Position numbers and translations under genes: made by a program. 58,246 nucleotides of DNA from Oligoflexia bacterium (GTDB lineage: Bacteria > Bdellovibrionota > UBA1018), in contig CAITVN010000057.1 in assembly GCA_903895855.1 (NCBI GenBank), positions 1 to 58,246 on the forward strand, read 5' to 3'. Position 1 is the first letter of the stretch. Every line of letters starts with the position of its first letter. The notes under the pieces are model-generated. The model saw nothing but the letters and a program-made list of their open reading frames with translations, made no database searches and was not told the DNA's origin. Shown here in pieces: positions 7,620 through 16,622 of the stretch.

Positions 7620-9635
7620 ATGACTACAAACGCAATGAACATCACAAAGAAAATTTCAACCGCTGAAAATTCTGAAGAATGGTTACTCAGTAACGCGAAA
7701 GGGTCATTTTCAACAGGCTCTGTCGATCGATTGCCGCGCCGAAAATACCACTCACTACTCACGCTACGTGAAACTCCCCAATCGAGCAGCATTTGTACGC
7801 TTCTAGAATTTGCCGAAAGAATTCATTTCGAAAGTGATGCAAAATCACCCATTACACTGGCTGATTTTGATTTTGGTCAGGGAGCCGGCACCACAGGTCG
7901 TAGCGCACTACGCTCTTTTTCTCTTTCACCTGGTAACGACAAAGCAGTTTGGGAATACGAAGTTGAAGGAATGACAGTTACTCGATCGCTTTGGCTTGAT
8001 GAAACTCGCGACCGACTATTCATTCAGTGCGACGTCGGACCGGTTGATCAAAAATTCTCTATCGAGTGGATACCTTTTCTCTCCATGCGGCCATGGCATC
8101 ACCTCACCCATGAAAACATTCAACTCAACGGTCAGTTAAGCAGAATTCCGACATCTGAAAAATTGACTTCTATTTTTGAAATGACACCTTATCAGTCGAC
8201 TCCTAAGTTGCGCATCACTGCTCGCCAAGCCAAGATCGATTTCAAACACCGTGGCGAGTGGTACCGCGGCTTTACCTATTCAGCAGAAAAAGAGCGTGGT
8301 TATCCGCACCAAGAAGATGCCTTTTGTCCGGGCAGTTTTCTTCTCAACCTCTTGCCCAGCAAAACAAAGCAGACGGTACTTTTTGAATTTGATTTTCCTG
8401 AATTGGCGGCAGTTCAGCCAAGACCCACGAACGCCGAGAAGAAAAAATCCAACCCAGTTCACCCGATTTTTGAATCACTCCCTTACGCTGCAAAATCTTA
8501 CTTCTTTGAATCGACCAATCAACTCAAAGGGTTCATTGCGGGCTACCCTTGGTTTGAATCCTGGGGTCGCGACACAATGGTTTGTTTACCTGGGTTTTGT
8601 TTCTTACCTAACCAATCAAAAGAAACACTCGATTTTGGTCTCGAGACTTTACTGCGCTGGCTCGATATTTTTACGGGCGACAATTTGGCCTGGACAAAGA
8701 TGGTCAACCCAAGCGGAGTCGATTCACCCCTACTCTGGATTCGAGCGGCAAAGCAATCGTGGCACCTCATTGACAAGAAAGATGCGAGACGTAAAAAAAT
8801 TCTTGATGGCACGCAAAAACTCATTGAACGCTACTTCACTGGTCTTGACCCCAGAGTGATCATTTCAGACGAAGGCTTGTTCGTTAAGCCGGGTCCATAC
8901 GCCTCTGGCTGGATGGATGCCGTGATCGATTCAAGTCCAGTGACACCGCGTTGGGGTTTTGCCGTTGACCTCAATGCCCTGTTCATTGAAGCGGTCGAGT
9001 TTCTACTCTCCATCTCAACACTAAAAACACTCGAGCTTTTTGAGTATTATGAAAAATGGGCAACGAAGGCGAGGGGCGCTTTCAATTCGCGTTTCTGGCT
9101 TGAAGAACAAGGCCACTTGGCTGATCTCTGCGATGGTGTTCATAGAGATCGAACCCTCAGACCCAATCAGGCCTGGGCTCTCGCGGTTAACCCACCTCTA
9201 TTAGAACCTGAACTTTCAAAACGGGCTCTCGAACAAATCACTCAGCACCTACTGACGCCTGTGGGTTTACGAACCCTATCACCCCATTCACCCCACTATC
9301 GCGGTAAGTGTGTCGGCACTCAACGAGAGCGAGACCAGGCTTACCACCAAGGTACTGTCTGGCCCTGGCTATTGGGTATTTACGCTGAGGCCCTCGTGTT
9401 ACATTACGGCCAGAAAAAAACTCTCGAAATTCTCAAACCAGTTTTCGATCGGCTGCACACACACCTAACTACTGAAGGCTGCCTAGGGCAGATTTCAGAA
9501 ATCTTCGATGGAGAAGCCCCCCACCCCCACCGCGGAACCCCCGCACAAGCTTGGAGTGTGGCAGAACTCATGCGCATCGAAGACCTACTCACTGAAACAT
9601 CTCAAAAAAATAGAAAAGCCGAGGTCCGATCATGA
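7620..9635 (+). CDS. Glycogen debranching enzyme (amylo-alpha-1,6-glucosidase, GH133)
   Basis: Removes alpha-1,6 branch points from glycogen. The N-terminal beta-rich domain carries WLLSNAKGSFSTGSVDRLPRRKYHSLL, the usual start of bacterial and archaeal debranching enzymes. The (alpha/alpha)6 catalytic domain has GYPWFESWGRDTM (about residue 309), DQAYHQGTVWPWLLG and QISEIFDGEAPH, all family hallmarks. Length (671 aa) is normal. First gene of a four-gene operon; its stop overlaps the next start (ATGA). Acting with the phosphorylase at the operon end, it would allow complete breakdown of stored glycogen in the cytosol. A second ATG (codon 6) is possible; no ribosome-binding site decides. Confidence 0.93.
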   Translation: MTTNAMNITKKISTAENSEEWLLSNAKGSFSTGSVDRLPRRKYHSLLTLRETPQSSSICTLLEFAERIHFESDAKSPITLADFDFGQGAGTTGRSALRSFSLSPGNDKAVWEYEVEGMTVTRSLWLDETRDRLFIQCDVGPVDQKFSIEWIPFLSMRPWHHLTHENIQLNGQLSRIPTSEKLTSIFEMTPYQSTPKLRITARQAKIDFKHRGEWYRGFTYSAEKERGYPHQEDAFCPGSFLLNLLPSKTKQTVLFEFDFPELAAVQPRPTNAEKKKSNPVHPIFESLPYAAKSYFFESTNQLKGFIAGYPWFESWGRDTMVCLPGFCFLPNQSKETLDFGLETLLRWLDIFTGDNLAWTKMVNPSGVDSPLLWIRAAKQSWHLIDKKDARRKKILDGTQKLIERYFTGLDPRVIISDEGLFVKPGPYASGWMDAVIDSSPVTPRWGFAVDLNALFIEAVEFLLSISTLKTLELFEYYEKWATKARGAFNSRFWLEEQGHLADLCDGVHRDRTLRPNQAWALAVNPPLLEPELSKRALEQITQHLLTPVGLRTLSPHSPHYRGKCVGTQRERDQAYHQGTVWPWLLGIYAEALVLHYGQKKTLEILKPVFDRLHTHLTTEGCLGQISEIFDGEAPHPHRGTPAQAWSVAELMRIEDLLTETSQKNRKAEVRS

Positions 9636-11152
9636 AAATACTCATGCTGGGATGGGAATACCCACCGCACATCAGCGGCGGACTTGGCACCGCATGCGAA
9701 GGCCTCACGAGAGCGCTGGCAAAAGCCGGAACGCAAATTCATTTTGTCATTCCGAAGGTATTTGGCGACGAAGGTGCCTTTCACATGAAATTGCAAGAGG
9801 CAGGGCACAAAACTTTAGAGAGGCTAAACCGTGGCCCCATTGAAGTTCGACGAGACACCGTGAGTACGCAGAAAAAAACGCGCGCAATTTTGAAAACTGA
9901 CATCAATACTATTACCACAATCGCAAACCTTTCAAAAGCTGCTCAAACCAAGGCAATCGACGAAACTTCAACTGACGCACCGTTTGAATTTCCGGTTCAA
10001 TACTGGGAAATTCCAGCCTATCTTCGCCCTTATTTAACAGAAGAAAGTTACGAAACTTGGCGCCACGAACTGGTTGCTGAGTCAGCTCGTTTGATTGCAG
10101 AAAATCCTGACCAAGCCACTGCCATTCGGCAATCATTTGCACGGTCTTATTTCGAAATTGAAAGTTATTCACAGACTTCATTCAACCAAGAGGTTTCGCA
10201 TTTTCAGCCATCTCACCTAAGCACCGAGACCTATGGAAACTCTTTATTGAACGAAGTTGGGCGCTACACATTAAATGTTCGAGATCTTGCCCAAGCGATT
10301 AGCTTTGATAAAATTCACGCTCATGACTGGATGACCTATTCAGCGGGGGTCGCGGCGAAAGAGATCTCGGGCAAACCACTGATTTGTCATGTTCACAGTA
10401 TCGAGTCTGATCGAAGTGGTGATCACGGAAATCACAGAATTCGTGAAATTGAAAAATGGGGATTAGAAAACGCTGACCGAATCATAGCTGTCAGCTATTA
10501 CACTCGTGAAAAAATTCACCGTGACTATCAAATCCCACTCGACAAAATCGAAGTGGTGCACAACGGCGTTTCTTTTCGAAAAAAGTCACACCAGCACTCA
10601 CAGAACCACCAGCTTCAGCCAGGCGACCACAAAACCGTCTTGTTCTTAGGTAGAGTGACGTTCCAAAAAGGTCCGGATTACTTTGTTGAAGCCGCTAGGC
10701 TAGTGATTCCGCACATTCCGAATATCAAGTTTGTGATGGTTGGCACGGGTGATATGTTGCCCGCAATTAAACGCAGAGTGACCGCCCTTAAGCTGGATGC
10801 GTGGTTTGAGTTTCCTGGTTTTCTATCTGGCATTGAACTCGATGAAGCCTTTGAAAACGCCGATCTCTATGTGATGCCTTCTGTGTCGGAGCCTTTCGGA
10901 ATTTCTGCTCTAGAAGCCTTGAATTTCGATGTGCCTATTTTAATTTCGAGGCAATCAGGTGTTTCAGAAGTTCTCGCACATGCCCTAAAAGCCGATTTTT
11001 GGGACATCGAAGAACTTGCTGACCTCATGATTGGCGCCCTTCTGCACAATGAGCTTCGTAACGACTTACTGAAAATGGCGAGAGAAGAACTCAAGCGCGT
11101 ACATTGGGATGCCGCCGCCGAAAAAACAATTCAAGTGTATCAAAAAACTTAA
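9632..11152 (+). CDS. Glycogen synthase-like glycosyltransferase (GT4/GT5 type)
   Basis: Transfers glucose from a nucleotide sugar to an alpha-1,4-glucan. The GT-B fold starts with MKILMLGWEYPPHISGGLGTA, the donor-binding loop of glycogen/starch synthases. The C-terminal half has VLFLGRVTFQKGPDYFVEAA, HNGV and the EX7E-type motif EPFGISALEALNFD that binds the donor. The segment at about residues 60-190 is longer than in standard GlgA and low in similarity, as in archaeal-type synthases. Coupled by ATGA to the debranching gene upstream and 17 bp before the GH57 gene. The operon also encodes a second, GT3-type synthase, so the division of work between the two is unclear. Preference for ADP- or UDP-glucose cannot be read from the sequence. 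Confidence 0.88.
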   Translation: MKILMLGWEYPPHISGGLGTACEGLTRALAKAGTQIHFVIPKVFGDEGAFHMKLQEAGHKTLERLNRGPIEVRRDTVSTQKKTRAILKTDINTITTIANLSKAAQTKAIDETSTDAPFEFPVQYWEIPAYLRPYLTEESYETWRHELVAESARLIAENPDQATAIRQSFARSYFEIESYSQTSFNQEVSHFQPSHLSTETYGNSLLNEVGRYTLNVRDLAQAISFDKIHAHDWMTYSAGVAAKEISGKPLICHVHSIESDRSGDHGNHRIREIEKWGLENADRIIAVSYYTREKIHRDYQIPLDKIEVVHNGVSFRKKSHQHSQNHQLQPGDHKTVLFLGRVTFQKGPDYFVEAARLVIPHIPNIKFVMVGTGDMLPAIKRRVTALKLDAWFEFPGFLSGIELDEAFENADLYVMPSVSEPFGISALEALNFDVPILISRQSGVSEVLAHALKADFWDIEELADLMIGALLHNELRNDLLKMAREELKRVHWDAAAEKTIQVYQKT

Positions 11153-11169
11153 GTAGGAGACCTTGACCT

Positions 11170-12381
11170 ATGCCGGCAGTCTGCTTTTATTTTCAAGTTC
11201 ATCAACCTTTTCGTATTCGTCGATTTCGTTTTCATGAAATTGGAACTAGTGATCAGTTTTTTGATGACTCGAAGAACAAACTCATCTTAAAAAAAGTCGC
11301 TGAAAAATGCTACCTACCCACTAATGCAAAGTTGCTTGACCTCATTCAAAGGTGGAACGGCCGTTTTCGCGTGAGTTTCTCAATCTCTGGCGTGGCTCTC
11401 GAACAAATGAAGCTATACTACCCAGAGGTGCTCGAATCATTTCAAAGGTTAGCAGCAACCGGGTGTGTTGAGTTTCTGGCAGAAACTTACTACCACTCAC
11501 TCGCTGCGGTGTTTGATCCTGACGAATTCAAAACCCAAGTCGATCAACAGGTAAAAGCAATTCGCAAATATTTCGGACAAGATCCGGTTACTTTTCGAAA
11601 TACTGAGCTCATCTATAGTGACCCCATCGGAAAACTCATTTCTGATCTCGGATTCAAAACCGTACTTGCCGAAGGCGCCGATGATATCATGGCCTGGCGA
11701 TCACCTAACTGGGTATACCATCATCCAGAAAGACCTGAACTCAAGATACTGACAAAAAACTACCGACTGTCAGACGATATCGCCTTTCGTTTTTCAAATA
11801 GAGGCTGGCCTGAATATCCACTCACGGCTCCTAAATTCGCTGATTGGGTTCATCGCATCAGCGGCGCTGGTGACGTTCTTAATCTTTTCATGGATTATGA
11901 AACCTTCGGCGAACATCAATGGGCCGACACCGGAATCTTTGATTTCTTAGACCACCTACCGGGCGAAATTCTCAAGAAATCAGACTGGGTCTTTATGACC
12001 CCTAAAGAAGTAACTCAGTCATACCAATCTCGTGGCGAGCTTTCTTATTGGAGACAGGTGTCTTGGGCTGACCTTGAAAGAGATCTCTCAGCCTGGATTG
12101 GCAATGAAATGCAACAAAAAGCACTGCACGAATTTTTCAATTTGAAAAACAAAGTGCTCGCCAGAAACAACCCGGCACTGACAGAAACTTGGCGCCGACT
12201 CACCACCTCAGATCATTTTTACTATATGTGTACTAAATGGTTTTCTGACGGAGACGTTCATGCCTACTTCAGCCCATTCAAAAGTCCGTACGAAGCATTT
12301 GTCAGCGCGATGAATGTGTTGCATTCTTTAGAGAAGACTTTAGAACAATCAGTACCAACACACACCGAGGTTAAGGCATGA
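11170..12381 (+). CDS. GH57 family alpha-amylase-like glycoside hydrolase
   Basis: Retaining alpha-glucan hydrolase or transferase of family GH57, seven-stranded barrel. The conserved motifs are in order: HQPFR (residue 10), FLAETYYHSLA, the nucleophile Glu in FRNTELIYSD (about residue 146), and the acid/base Asp in MDYETFGEHQ (about 241). Length (403 aa) fits the short bacterial alpha-amylase subgroup. No signal peptide, so it acts inside the cell on glycogen or maltodextrins. AGGAG lies 11 nt upstream of the ATG. Its stop overlaps the next start (ATGA). Branching activity is less likely, since GH57 branching enzymes carry a longer C-terminal part, but no GlgB is present in the window. Confidence 0.9.
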   Translation: MPAVCFYFQVHQPFRIRRFRFHEIGTSDQFFDDSKNKLILKKVAEKCYLPTNAKLLDLIQRWNGRFRVSFSISGVALEQMKLYYPEVLESFQRLAATGCVEFLAETYYHSLAAVFDPDEFKTQVDQQVKAIRKYFGQDPVTFRNTELIYSDPIGKLISDLGFKTVLAEGADDIMAWRSPNWVYHHPERPELKILTKNYRLSDDIAFRFSNRGWPEYPLTAPKFADWVHRISGAGDVLNLFMDYETFGEHQWADTGIFDFLDHLPGEILKKSDWVFMTPKEVTQSYQSRGELSYWRQVSWADLERDLSAWIGNEMQQKALHEFFNLKNKVLARNNPALTETWRRLTTSDHFYYMCTKWFSDGDVHAYFSPFKSPYEAFVSAMNVLHSLEKTLEQSVPTHTEVKA

Positions 12382-15300
12382 GCGCTGAAAAACAACCAGA
12401 TGTTCTTTTTGAAGTATCGTGGGAAGTTGCAAATATGGTGGGAGGCATTCACACTGTCTTACTCACGAAGGCCGGTGAAATGGTCAAAAAATACGGCAGC
12501 GGCTACATTTGCGTAGGGCCAAATATTCCGCACCGAATGGGAAATATCCCGGTTTTTCGCGATGAAATCTGGGATACCGATTTTCATGAAGCGCTACAAG
12601 ATTTAAACCACCAAGGCGTTGCCTGTCGCATGGGGCGCTGGCTCATACCCGGTGAACCCAAGTGTATTTTGGTCGGATTCAAGCGTTTACTTGAAGAAAA
12701 AGACCGAATCTTATCGCACTACTGGGAACGTTACGGATTAAATTCTTTATTTGGTGAGTACGACTACCTTGAACCCGTTCTTTTTTCTCACGGAGTGGGT
12801 TTACTCATTGAGCAAGTTTACTTACGCTGCCTTCTTCCAAAGGCGCAAACTGCAGTGGTGCATTGCCACGAATGGATGACCGGAGCGGCTGCTTTACACT
12901 TGAAAGAACGAGTGCCCGAAGTCGGTTTAGTCTTCACCACTCACGCGACGATACTCGGACGCTCACTTTCATCACGCAACCGTGAAGTTCATTTGCTTGA
13001 TCAGGCTAAAGGCAAGAACCCTGCACAGTTGGCAGAAGAATGCGGCATTGTTTCAAAGCATTCGCTCGAAGCGATTTTGGCTCGCGAGGCCGACTGCTTC
13101 ACCACCGTGAGTACCATTACTGCAGAAGAGTGCCAGGCTTTGTTGCTTAAACGACCAGACATCGTCACCCCCAATGCGTTAGGCGACGATGTTCCACCCA
13201 AGGCTTTGCTAACTGAGCCATCAAGAACAAGAGCCAGAAAGCGACTTCTCGAAATTGCAGGACAAGTCACGGGTACCAGTTACGATTCAGATTCAACTTT
13301 CATTGCCATCACTTCGGGACGCTACGAGTTTATCAACAAAGGTATCGATATCTTCATTGAAAGCCTCGCCGACCTTCGGGGTAAAGTGGCTGGAACCCAC
13401 AAGCGCATCTTAGGCTTCGTTCTTTGCCCGAGAGACCATGGTCCTGCCAGAGTTGTTTCGCCAAATACTCGTGACCCTCAGATTTCTACCCACGAAATTC
13501 CGAACAACAACGATTCGACTATTTACCTCATGCATCGTCTGGGAATGCAGAATACCTCAGAAGAAAATATTCACATCGTCTTAGTGCCGATCTACTTAGA
13601 CGGCCATGATACCAATATTCGCGAAGAATACTGGAACTTACTCTCGGGTGCTGATGTGGGTGTATTTGCGTCTTGGTATGAGCCTTGGGGGTACACTCCG
13701 CTTGAAGCCATCGGAGTTGGCGTGCCAACGATCACTTCAGACCTTGCTGGATTCGGGAGTTGGGCAGCACCATTGGGCCAATTCAAAACCACTGGCGTTG
13801 ACGTCATTACGCGAAAAGGTCGTTCATACGAAAGCGCCAAAGAAGACATTTGTAGCTCACTTTTCAAGCTGTTTGAAATGACTCGGTCTGAACGCGAAAA
13901 TCTCTCAAGAGCCGCACTCAGTACGAGCAGTCGGGCACGATGGGCTGAGTTTTCTAAGTATTACTTTCAAGCTCATTCTAAGGCACTATTGGGCGCCCTT
14001 GACCGAACTAAGGCCTCATCAAAAGACCGCTTTCGTTCATTTTCTCTGGGCAAGGTGGTAGCACCCTCTGAATTTAGCGCGGCACGAGCGCACGTGAGAC
14101 AATTCTCAGTGACCACTCGATTTCCGTACCTCATTCACGAAATGTTAGATGTCGCTGGAAAAGCAGTCGAATGGACCTGGAACCCAAGAGTGACTCGCCT
14201 TTTGTCAGAACTTGATCCGGTTCTCTGGAAAGAAGTTGATCAAGACCCGCAAAAATTCATTGCCCTGGCTAGCCCAATCTTGATCAAACGGCTTTCAGAA
14301 AATCACTTCAGAAGACAGCTCGAAGAAATTCGAAAAAATTTCGCCGAATATCGAAACGAAAGACCGCCAACAAAATTGGCCTATTTCTGCATGGAATATG
14401 GCATTTCTTCAAAGTTACGCACGTATGCTGGGGGCCTAGGCATGCTCGCGGGCGACCACCTGAAAACGGCCGCTGACCGCCGAACTCCGCTTTGCGCTTT
14501 CGGTCTTTTTTATCGCTACGGCTATTTCAGACAATTTGTTTCAACGCTTCAGGGACAAGAGTCGCATTACCACCGCATTGCAGTGTCTGACTTTCCGCTA
14601 CAACCAGTTACTGGTGAAGATGGAAAACCATTGCTTCTTACTCTACAACTTGAAACTCGAAAAATTTTTATCAAGGCTTGGAAAGTTCAACTGCGCGGAG
14701 TTGACCTTTATCTCATCGATACTGACGTCGATGAAAATCCTTCAGACCTACGATTAGTGACTGACCACCTTTACAATGCTGACCCTAAGAAACGCCTGCA
14801 CCAAGAGTGGGTTCTCAGCATGGGCGGTCTAGCGTTCATGAAGTACCTGAAGATTCCGGCGCAAGCGTTTCACATGAATGAAGGACACAATGCGTTTCTC
14901 ATTCTGGGTCGTTGCGCTGAGCTCATGGAGCAAAGTGGTCTTAGCTTTGATGAAGCACTCACCTTCGTCAAAAACACGACGATCTTCACCACCCATACGC
15001 CGGTCGCAGCAGGACATGATCAATTTCACAAATCAATGGTTCACGAAGTGCTAAAGCCATTTCTTGAGAAATCGAAAATACCTGAATCGACTGCGATGGA
15101 GCTTGGCAGAAGTGTGGTATCAGGACCTTCTGATTACTTCAGCATGACCGGCCTCGCCATTCGGGGCTGTCAGTATGTCAATGGTGTGAGCCAAATTCAC
15201 GGTGCGGTCTCGCGTAAAATGTTTCACATGCTGTACCCTGACATCGACGTCGAAGAAGTGCCTATCAGCGGAATCACCAATGGTGTGCATGTGCCTTCTT

Positions 15301-16622
15301 GGCTAGATCCGATGTGGCAAAATTTCTTTTACAAAGAAATCGACCTCGATTGGCCACTGAGACTCTGTGCACCAGAGCCCTGGAATCTAGTAAGAGAAAT
15401 GAGCCTTGAAAAGATATGGAACGTAAAAAAGGCGCTAAAATGTCAGCTGATTGAATTTTTAACCAAGCACATTCGCACTGAACTGAGAAATCATCGAGAC
15501 ATGAGACCAGAGCTCGCGGCGGTATTGGCAAACCTCTCGCAGAATTCACTTCTCATCACGCACGCAAAACGCTTGGCGCCCTATAAACGCGCTGACCTTT
15601 TATTCAGTGATCCAGATCGCCTTCGTAAGCTTTTTCAAAAACATCCAGAAATTATTTTTATCTATTCTGGAAAAGCTCACCCCTCAGATGGAATGGGCCA
15701 AGATCTGCTGCGAAGAATCTTGCACTTTGCTAATGAGCCCGGAATCATCGGTCACATCTTGTTTGTCGAGAATTATGACATGAGTTTCTCTAGAAAGCTC
15801 ATGAGCGGTTCAGATGTTTGGCTCAATACCCCTATCAGGCCACTCGAGGCTTGCGGTACATCAGGAATGAAGGCTGGCATCAACGGCACACTTAACTTGT
15901 CAGTTGCCGACGGGTGGTGGCCAGAGATCTTCAATGGAAAAAATGGCTGGATGATCGGAGAGGCCGAAGACGCGTATTCAGACGAAATTCAGAGCCTTCT
16001 CGACACACAGGCGCTGTTTCACCTGATTGAAACCGAGATGGCCCCAATGTTTAACCAGCGTGATGAAAAGGGAATGCCCGTTACTTGGGTAGAACGCTGT
16101 AGAGAATCAATTGCTTCGCTCATGCCATTTGTAAACTCAGAGCGAATGCTTCGTGAGTACGAAAGAAAACTCTATAGCCCAGCGATTCAAAATGCGGCAA
16201 GGCTCAGCCAGAATGGATTTGAAGCCCTCAAAAGTCTGCAAAGAAATCGTGAGCTTCTTTTCTCACAATGGTCTCAAGTTGAGTTCATAGATGCGAGCCT
16301 ATCGGGTATCGATGCAGGCAAGGTTGCCCGCGGAAATCCTGTGGAGCTTTCAATTCAAATTTCGCATCCGGGCCTGATGCACGACTCACTTGAAGTACAA
16401 GCTGTGCTAACCCGCGGAAGCTCTACTGATCACCGGTCAATCATCTCAAGCCATCCATTGAGCTTTGACCGTTCAGAAAAGCCTTCAAACCAAAGTTGGT
16501 GGAAACTGCGACTCACAACCAGAAGCCCTGGCGATTACGGCCTCATGATACGAGTTTTACCAAAACAGGCAAACGGGACGGTACTTAAAGAAATTGGAAT
16601 GAGCATGGTGCGCTGGCTCTAG
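12378..16622 (+). CDS. Fusion of GT3 glycogen synthase and GT35 alpha-glucan phosphorylase
   Basis: A 1414-residue protein joining two enzymes of opposite direction. Residues 1 to about 545 match the eukaryote-type GT3 synthase: LFEVSWEVANMVGGIHTV at the donor loop and the EX7E region FASWYEPWGYTPLEAIGVG. From about 570 onwards it matches the short alpha-glucan phosphorylases: AYFCMEYGISS, GGLGMLAGDHLK, HMNEGHNAF, FTTHTPVAAGHD, ITNGVHVPSWL, KRLAPYKRADL, and the pyridoxal-phosphate lysine in GTSGMKAGINGTLNLS (about residue 1165). It phosphorolyses glycogen to glucose-1-phosphate. The GT3 donor loop has Met where the family normally has Lys or Arg (GYS: ANKVGG), so the synthase half may be weakened or altered. 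Last gene of the operon; its stop shares CTAG with the convergent transporter gene. Confidence 0.9.
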   Translation: MSAEKQPDVLFEVSWEVANMVGGIHTVLLTKAGEMVKKYGSGYICVGPNIPHRMGNIPVFRDEIWDTDFHEALQDLNHQGVACRMGRWLIPGEPKCILVGFKRLLEEKDRILSHYWERYGLNSLFGEYDYLEPVLFSHGVGLLIEQVYLRCLLPKAQTAVVHCHEWMTGAAALHLKERVPEVGLVFTTHATILGRSLSSRNREVHLLDQAKGKNPAQLAEECGIVSKHSLEAILAREADCFTTVSTITAEECQALLLKRPDIVTPNALGDDVPPKALLTEPSRTRARKRLLEIAGQVTGTSYDSDSTFIAITSGRYEFINKGIDIFIESLADLRGKVAGTHKRILGFVLCPRDHGPARVVSPNTRDPQISTHEIPNNNDSTIYLMHRLGMQNTSEENIHIVLVPIYLDGHDTNIREEYWNLLSGADVGVFASWYEPWGYTPLEAIGVGVPTITSDLAGFGSWAAPLGQFKTTGVDVITRKGRSYESAKEDICSSLFKLFEMTRSERENLSRAALSTSSRARWAEFSKYYFQAHSKALLGALDRTKASSKDRFRSFSLGKVVAPSEFSAARAHVRQFSVTTRFPYLIHEMLDVAGKAVEWTWNPRVTRLLSELDPVLWKEVDQDPQKFIALASPILIKRLSENHFRRQLEEIRKNFAEYRNERPPTKLAYFCMEYGISSKLRTYAGGLGMLAGDHLKTAADRRTPLCAFGLFYRYGYFRQFVSTLQGQESHYHRIAVSDFPLQPVTGEDGKPLLLTLQLETRKIFIKAWKVQLRGVDLYLIDTDVDENPSDLRLVTDHLYNADPKKRLHQEWVLSMGGLAFMKYLKIPAQAFHMNEGHNAFLILGRCAELMEQSGLSFDEALTFVKNTTIFTTHTPVAAGHDQFHKSMVHEVLKPFLEKSKIPESTAMELGRSVVSGPSDYFSMTGLAIRGCQYVNGVSQIHGAVSRKMFHMLYPDIDVEEVPISGITNGVHVPSWLDPMWQNFFYKEIDLDWPLRLCAPEPWNLVREMSLEKIWNVKKALKCQLIEFLTKHIRTELRNHRDMRPELAAVLANLSQNSLLITHAKRLAPYKRADLLFSDPDRLRKLFQKHPEIIFIYSGKAHPSDGMGQDLLRRILHFANEPGIIGHILFVENYDMSFSRKLMSGSDVWLNTPIRPLEACGTSGMKAGINGTLNLSVADGWWPEIFNGKNGWMIGEAEDAYSDEIQSLLDTQALFHLIETEMAPMFNQRDEKGMPVTWVERCRESIASLMPFVNSERMLREYERKLYSPAIQNAARLSQNGFEALKSLQRNRELLFSQWSQVEFIDASLSGIDAGKVARGNPVELSIQISHPGLMHDSLEVQAVLTRGSSTDHRSIISSHPLSFDRSEKPSNQSWWKLRLTTRSPGDYGLMIRVLPKQANGTVLKEIGMSMVRWL

